Assembly: GCA_036307185.1 (NCBI GenBank)
Contig: JAXJYC010000027.1
Coordinates: 20,161 to 84,160 of the forward strand
Source of the DNA: SVEL01 sp017381055
GTDB taxonomy: Bacteria; Bacillota; Clostridia; Lachnospirales; Lachnospiraceae
Length of the DNA stretch: 64,000 nt
Direction of reading: 5' to 3'
Shown here: piece after piece, positions 59,831-64,000 of the stretch
Layout: each line of letters opens with the position of its first letter
Position numbering within the stretch: the first letter of the stretch is position 1
The notes under the pieces: generated by a model
Database searches by the model: none
What the model was told of the DNA's origin: nothing
The model's input: the letters and a program-made list of their open reading frames with translations, nothing else
Made by a program: the position numbers and the translations under genes

Positions 59831-60289
59831 TTAATCAGCCATTATTATCTTTAAACCCATTGCTATTATTTCAAGCATTCTGTCATTCTTATCTGATAAA
59901 TATAAGTATCCAATAAGTGCTTCAAAGCCTGTTGCCCATCTGTAATCCGATACACTAGCATTTTTTGCCTTTGTATACGACTGAGCATTTCTGCCTCGCT
60001 TTAACACACGCAACTCTTCTTCAGACAACAAATCATTATCTCTAAAATGAAGAGCCATCTTTGCCTGTGTCTCTGCCTTTACAAGCTCACTACTTCTTTT
60101 ATGAAGCTTATTAACTGGTGCATTAGCCTCTGTTACTATCATAGAACGGACAACTAACTCATATACACCATCACCTATATAAGCAAGGGTGAGAGGTGAA
60201 TAGGAGCAGATATCCTGCTTTTCTATTCCCATTCCTTCCATCTTTAACTTATCAAATATGAAATTGTATAATCCTATACCATTTTCCAT
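59831..60289 (-). CDS. mrnC: Mini-ribonuclease III (MrnC)
   Basis: A 152-residue RNase III-like protein without a dsRNA-binding domain. Its catalytic helix is 'LAYIGDGVYELVVRSMIVTE', matching the RNase III signature with acidic residues, and 'GRNAQSYTKAKNASVSDYRW' follows. Mini-III matures 23S rRNA ends in Firmicutes. AGGG precedes the ATG, and the gene overlaps the end of cysS by 16 bp, so it is translationally coupled. Confidence 0.93.
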   Translation of the reverse strand: MENGIGLYNFIFDKLKMEGMGIEKQDICSYSPLTLAYIGDGVYELVVRSMIVTEANAPVNKLHKRSSELVKAETQAKMALHFRDNDLLSEEELRVLKRGRNAQSYTKAKNASVSDYRWATGFEALIGYLYLSDKNDRMLEIIAMGLKIIMAD

Positions 60290-61713
60290 TTAACACCCTC
60301 ACGTGTATCTTCAAGTGCAATGCCCTTCTCTAAGAGCTCATTTCTAATTTCATCTGCTCTAGCAAAATTCTTTTCCTTCTTAGCTGCCTTTCTCTCTTCA
60401 ATCATAGCAAGAATATATGCCTCAAGTTCAGCATCTACACCACTTGCCTGACCATTATCTCCATCCTCAGCTAATGCCTTAGCAGCATTAATTAAATCAA
60501 GAGAAAGTACGTAATCAAAGCTTTCGATAAGTGCAAACTTTGTCTTATCATTTATATCAGCCTTTAACATATCGTAAATAACTGTAATACCCATAGAAGT
60601 ATTCATATCATTTACAATAGCGTCTTCAAACTTTGTTCTCCACTGGTCGAAGCTTGTCTGATCAACTTCACCCTCATTCTTAAGAGAAGCAATTCTCTTT
60701 ACAAGCTTATTATAAGCTGCCGCTACATTATCCATAACCTCATACGAGAATTCAAGTGGCTTACGATAATGTGACTGTAAGCAGAACATTCTATATACGA
60801 GTGGGTTATAGCCCTTCTCCTCTAAAAGAGAAACTGTTAAGAACTCTCCCTTAGACTTACTCATCTTACCAGACTTATCATTAAGGTGATGAACATGGAA
60901 CCAGTAGTTACACCACTTATGTCCAAGGTACGCCTCACTCTGTGCTATCTCATTTGTATGATGTGGGAAGATATTATCTACACCACCACAGTGAATATCC
61001 ATATATTCTCCAAGGTGCTTAATAGATATTCCTGAACACTCTATATGCCAACCTGGATAACCTACGCCCCATGGGCTATCCCACTTAAGCTCCTGATTGT
61101 CAAACTTAGACTTTGTAAACCAAAGAACGAAATCACTCTTATTCTTCTTATTCTCATCCTCTTCTACGTCATCTCTTACACCAACCATAAGCTCCTTCTC
61201 ACTCTGAGAAGAGAATACATAGTAATCCTTAAGCTTAGATGTATCAAAGTAAACATTCTCACCTGCGATATAAGCATAGCCTTTCTCAAGTAAAGTCTCT
61301 ACCATATGAATAAACTCACCTATACAATTAGTAGCTGGCTCAACTACGTCAGGCTTCTTAATATTAAGCTTATTGCAATCGCTAAAGAAAGCATCTGTAT
61401 AAAACTGAGCAATCTCCATAACAGTCTTATTCTCTCTCTTTGCGCCCTTAAGCATCTTATCCTCGCCTGTATCAGCATCACTTGATAAATGTCCTACGTC
61501 AGTTATGTTCATTACACGCTTTACATCATAACCAGCAAAACGAAGAGTCTTCTCAAGAACGTCCTCCATAATGTAGCTTCTAAGATTACCAATGTGTGCA
61601 AAATGATACACTGTAGGTCCACAAGTATACATAGCAATCTTACCATCCTCATTAGGAATGACAGTTTCAACCTTTCTTGTTAATGTATTAAAAAACTTTA
61701 CTTTATTTTCCAT
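60274..61713 (-). CDS. cysS: Cysteinyl-tRNA synthetase
   Basis: A 479-residue class I synthetase. It has 'YTCGPTVYHFAHIGNLRSYI' (zinc Cys and HIGH-like motif), 'GWHIECSGISIKHLGEYMDI' (zinc ligands), 'HTNEIAQSEAYLG', and the KMSKS motif in 'KSGKMSKSKGEFLTV'. The C-terminal DALR/anticodon region ends in 'DTREGVKWKMV'. AAGGAG precedes the ATG. It is preceded by cysE by 11 bp and overlaps mrnC. Confidence 0.97.
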   Translation of the reverse strand: MENKVKFFNTLTRKVETVIPNEDGKIAMYTCGPTVYHFAHIGNLRSYIMEDVLEKTLRFAGYDVKRVMNITDVGHLSSDADTGEDKMLKGAKRENKTVMEIAQFYTDAFFSDCNKLNIKKPDVVEPATNCIGEFIHMVETLLEKGYAYIAGENVYFDTSKLKDYYVFSSQSEKELMVGVRDDVEEDENKKNKSDFVLWFTKSKFDNQELKWDSPWGVGYPGWHIECSGISIKHLGEYMDIHCGGVDNIFPHHTNEIAQSEAYLGHKWCNYWFHVHHLNDKSGKMSKSKGEFLTVSLLEEKGYNPLVYRMFCLQSHYRKPLEFSYEVMDNVAAAYNKLVKRIASLKNEGEVDQTSFDQWRTKFEDAIVNDMNTSMGITVIYDMLKADINDKTKFALIESFDYVLSLDLINAAKALAEDGDNGQASGVDAELEAYILAMIEERKAAKKEKNFARADEIRNELLEKGIALEDTREGVKWKMV

Positions 61714-61724
61714 ATTGCAACTCC

Positions 61725-62351
61725 TTATAGCTTACTTTTAAGCTTCTCTATTTCTCTTCTGATATCTTCAAATTCTAACTTAACTGGGTCAGGAAGATGT
61801 ACCTGATCTAAGTCAACTCTTGGAATTCTCACATTATCCTGCTTAATAACTCTACCTGGTACACCAACTACTGTTGAATTAGGTGGAACCTCATTGAGCA
61901 CCACACTACCTGCACCTATCTTACTATTCTCACCTATTGTAAATGAGCCAAGTATCTTAGCACCTGCTGATATCATTACATTATCTTCGATAGTAGGGTG
62001 TCTCTTACCAGTTTCCTTACCTGTACCACCCAAAGTAACTCCCTGATATAATGTAACATTATCACCGATTACAGTAGTCTCACCGATTATAACACCATGA
62101 CCATGATCTATAAAAAATCCCTTGCCAATCTGTGCACCTGGATGAATCTCTATACCAGTCTTTCTTGCAGCTCTCTGTGAAATATATCTAGCTCTAAAGA
62201 AATGTCCCTTCTTATAGTGCTTATGTGCCTTTCTATACTTCCATATAGCCCAAAAGCTTGGATATAAAAGAACTTCCCATTTGCTCTTAATTGCCGGATC
62301 TCTTTCCTTTATAATAGCTGCTTCTTCCCTAAAATATTTTAAAAATCCCAT
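61725..62351 (-). CDS. cysE: Serine O-acetyltransferase
   Basis: A 208-residue enzyme that makes O-acetylserine, the cysteine precursor (EC 2.3.1.30). It is the short Gram-positive form: a helical start 'GFLKYFREEAAIIKERDPAI' and a left-handed beta helix with 'FFIDHGHGVIIGETTVIGDN', 'LYQGVTLGGTGKETGKRHPT' and 'NSKIGAGSVVLNEVPPNSTV'. The catalytic His and Asp are in the 'DHGHG' segment. The ATG at 62351 has GGAGG upstream; an earlier ATG at 62363 does not. It is next to cysS, linking cysteine synthesis and charging. Confidence 0.94.
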   Translation of the reverse strand: MGFLKYFREEAAIIKERDPAIKSKWEVLLYPSFWAIWKYRKAHKHYKKGHFFRARYISQRAARKTGIEIHPGAQIGKGFFIDHGHGVIIGETTVIGDNVTLYQGVTLGGTGKETGKRHPTIEDNVMISAGAKILGSFTIGENSKIGAGSVVLNEVPPNSTVVGVPGRVIKQDNVRIPRVDLDQVHLPDPVKLEFEDIRREIEKLKSKL

Positions 62352-62377
62352 AACTGCCTCCAAAATGTCAAATCTTA

Positions 62378-62944
62378 TTATTCTTCTACTGCCTCTTCTT
62401 TATGACAGCCCTGACATCGTTGGCATTTTGACACATCATCATCCATCATCATTGGATCATAGACATGATTTTCCACTGTTTCAAGCAATGCAATAGCCTG
62501 AGAAGAAATTCCCTCTCCAGCACCAGTAAATCCCATACCTTCCTCAGTAGTTGCCTTTACACCTACCTGATTTACTGATATCTTTAATGCCTTTGCAATA
62601 TTTTCTCTCATCTGCTCTCTATATGGAGCCATCTTTGGTCTCTGAGCAATGATAGTTGAATCTATATTACCTATTATAAAGCCTTCCTTTGTAAGAAGCT
62701 CACCTACATGCTCCATAAGCTTTATGCTAGATATACCCTTATACTTTTCATCTGTATCTGGAAAATGTTTTCCTATATCTCCAAGGGCTGCTGCTCCAAG
62801 TAAGGCATCCATTATAGCATGTAATAAAACATCTGCATCTGAATGTCCAAGCAATCCCTTCTCATAAGGAATATCTACTCCACCTATAATAAGTTTTCTT
62901 CCTTCCACAAGCTTGTGGACATCATAACCCATTCCTATTCTCAT
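62378..62944 (-). CDS. ispF: 2-C-methyl-D-erythritol 2,4-cyclodiphosphate synthase with Cys-rich tail
   Basis: This enzyme (EC 4.6.1.12) of the MEP isoprenoid pathway closes the cyclodiphosphate ring. Residues 1-157 are a complete IspF: 'RIGMGYDVHKL' (zinc His/Asp), 'LLGHSDADVLLHAIMDALLG', 'DIGKHFPDTD' and 'GVKATTEEGMGFTGAGEGI'. About 30 extra residues follow, acidic and Met-rich, ending in 'KCQRCQGCHKEEAVEE', a C-x2-C-x2-C-H cluster not found in normal IspF. AAGGAG precedes the ATG. The tail may bind metal; its role is unknown. Confidence 0.94.
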   Translation of the reverse strand: MRIGMGYDVHKLVEGRKLIIGGVDIPYEKGLLGHSDADVLLHAIMDALLGAAALGDIGKHFPDTDEKYKGISSIKLMEHVGELLTKEGFIIGNIDSTIIAQRPKMAPYREQMRENIAKALKISVNQVGVKATTEEGMGFTGAGEGISSQAIALLETVENHVYDPMMMDDDVSKCQRCQGCHKEEAVEE

Positions 62945-62971
62945 AAGTTCTCCTTATATAATATAAAAACA

Positions 62972-63667
62972 CTAATTTGTTGTTACACTTTTCTTTGCTA
63001 CTTTTTTCTTGCTTACAGTTTCTCTCACCTTAGCCCAATCTACACAGTAAACTGGTATGTACATCAAGGCTGCTAATATTAGTCCACCAAAAACATCCAT
63101 TATTGAATGCTGATTTAAAAATACTGTAGACATTATAATAAGTGTACTCAGTATTACTGATGAAGCCTTCACCCATGTATACTTCTTAAGTATATGACTT
63201 CTAAATATAAGAATCGCCGCTCCTACTGAATTATATACATGAATACTTGGGAAAACATTTGTATTAGTATCTGCATGATATATAAATCCCATAATTGATG
63301 TAAGGATGTTTTCGCTTGTAAACTCCTGCACTCTTAGATCCTGACCGTTTGGCCATATTGTACATATAAACAAGCACATTGACATTCCTATAAACATATA
63401 TGCACTAGCTTCATAAAACTCTTTTCTAGATGTAAATAAAATAAATGCCATAACACCTGCAATATACACAAACCATAAAACATATGGAATTACAAACCAT
63501 TCACAAAACGGAATTAAATCATCCACATACACATGAATATTTGTGTAATCTGAATCTGGTGTCACCTTTCTTTCAAGCCATGTAAACCATATCATATATA
63601 TTGGAAAGTATAGTAAAGTCCAGCAATGGCTATACTTTTTCATAAAATCTTTAACCTTAGTTAACAT
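62972..63667 (-). CDS. PAP2-family membrane phosphatase
   Basis: A 231-residue protein with about six helices and the PAP2 catalytic motifs: 'FPSIHVYNSV' (SxH in the second motif) and 'NQHSIMDVFGG' (HSxxD in the third); the first motif with Lys/Arg is less clear. It probably dephosphorylates a lipid phosphate such as undecaprenyl pyrophosphate or phosphatidate. The ATG at 63667 follows AAAGGG. It ends in a Lys-rich tail. It is the first gene of the ispF-cysE-cysS-mrnC-rlmB stretch. Confidence 0.85.
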   Translation of the reverse strand: MLTKVKDFMKKYSHCWTLLYFPIYMIWFTWLERKVTPDSDYTNIHVYVDDLIPFCEWFVIPYVLWFVYIAGVMAFILFTSRKEFYEASAYMFIGMSMCLFICTIWPNGQDLRVQEFTSENILTSIMGFIYHADTNTNVFPSIHVYNSVGAAILIFRSHILKKYTWVKASSVILSTLIIMSTVFLNQHSIMDVFGGLILAALMYIPVYCVDWAKVRETVSKKKVAKKSVTTN

Positions 63668-63755
63668 ATTAGTCCCTTTCTGCATAAAAACAAAACTCCA
63701 AATTACAGAATAGCACAACCTACCACTATTTTCAAGTAAAATGGGCTTTTAAATA

Positions 63756-63790
63756 CATAAAAAAAAGACCCAAGAATTATCTTAGGTCTT
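63756..63790 (-). terminator. Terminator after the tRNA pair
   Basis: Arms AAGACC/GGTCTT with AAGA/TCTT extension (63765-63790), followed on the minus strand by U6. It lies immediately 3' of tRNA-Met. Confidence 0.8.
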
Positions 63791-63792
63791 AG

Positions 63793-63866
63793 TGGCTAAG
63801 AAGGGATTCGAACCCCTGACACCGCGGGTATGAACCGCGTGCTCTAGCCAACTGAGCTACTTAGCC
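63793..63866 (-). tRNA. tRNA-Met (CAU), elongator
   Basis: A 74-nt cloverleaf on the minus strand. The acceptor stem GGCTAAG/CTTAGCC, D-arm TAGCTCAGTTGG, anticodon loop TTCATAC in stem CGCGG/CCGCG, T-arm GGGGTTCGAATCCC and discriminator A. The 3' CCA is not encoded. The loop TTCATAC and the G1-C72 pair fit elongator Met and not the initiator or Ile-lysidine tRNA. Confidence 0.95.
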
Positions 63867-63890
63867 ATAATCTGATTTGAAAGTAATGAG

Positions 63891-63963
63891 TGGGACCTAC
63901 AGGGCTCGAACCTGTGACCCTCTGCTTGTAAGGCAGATGCTCTCCCAGCTGAGCTAAGATCCC
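63891..63963 (-). tRNA. tRNA-Val (UAC)
   Basis: A 73-nt cloverleaf on the minus strand. Acceptor stem GGGATCT/AGGTCCC with a T-G pair, D-arm TAGCTCAGCTGG, anticodon loop CTTACAA (UAC) in stem TCTGC/GCAGA, T-arm CAGGTTCGAGCCCTG and discriminator A. CCA is not encoded. The last bases of the window (63964-64000) show nothing further. Confidence 0.95.
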
Positions 63964-64000
63964 ATTGCTTTTCCAAACCTGCTCCGCTATTATATTATGC

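Overview
This is a low-GC, AT-rich Firmicute chromosome segment, most likely from the Lachnospiraceae (relatives of Lachnospira, Roseburia, Agathobacter or Butyrivibrio). The evidence is strong AGGAGG ribosome binding sites, TTGACA/TATAAT promoters, CIRCE/HrcA control, a T-box leader, a YesMN two-component pair, a Firmicute-type cysE-cysS-mrnC-rlmB cluster and several Lachnospiraceae-style DUF proteins. Genus cannot be fixed from the sequence. Almost all genes are on the minus strand.

Region 1 (1-20940) is an alpha-glucan locus. Reading leftwards: a YesN/YesM two-component system; a maltodextrin-type ABC importer (binding protein, attenuator hairpin, two permeases, no ATPase gene); an orphan binding lipoprotein interrupted by an in-frame amber codon; a secreted alpha-amylase lipoprotein; a glycogen debranching enzyme; and a pullulanase. 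To the right lie glycogen phosphorylase and an oligo-1,6-glucosidase, with a divergent AraC regulator. Together they cut starch or glycogen outside the cell, import the dextrins and degrade them. glgB, which builds glycogen, is separate at 53 kb. Between the two-component system and glgP lies a 687-bp imperfect inverted repeat.

Region 2 (21000-32800): a membrane protein, an AEC transporter, a T-box-controlled GNAT-thrS operon, a MNT/HEPN toxin-antitoxin pair, a DUF3990-like/XRE pair with a palindromic operator, two COG0523 (CobW-like) GTPases (one with a large His/Cys-rich metal-binding array) and guaB.

Region 3 (32800-48700) is mostly housekeeping: groES-groEL and hrcA-grpE-dnaK-dnaJ, each behind a CIRCE operator and with hairpins at most gene junctions; an OGG-type glycosylase, a HAD phosphatase, DUF2225 and DUF6062-like proteins, glnS, a cell-wall-type surface protein and a paralogue of the 21-kb membrane protein.

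Region 4 (48700-53100) is the most unusual. It holds a sigma-70/ECF-type sigma factor fused through a membrane segment to ten exact 23-residue leucine-rich repeats, preceded by an overlapping small ORF. Two matching ECF-like promoters (AAAACC-N15-GTATC) lie in front of this operon and in front of the adjacent membrane protein/lipoprotein pair, suggesting a self-contained surface-sensing regulon.

Region 5 (53100-64000): glgB, a TetR regulator, lepA, a DUF1846 protein, rlmB, mrnC, cysS, cysE, ispF (with a Cys-rich tail), a PAP2 phosphatase, and tRNA-Met and tRNA-Val genes at the right end.
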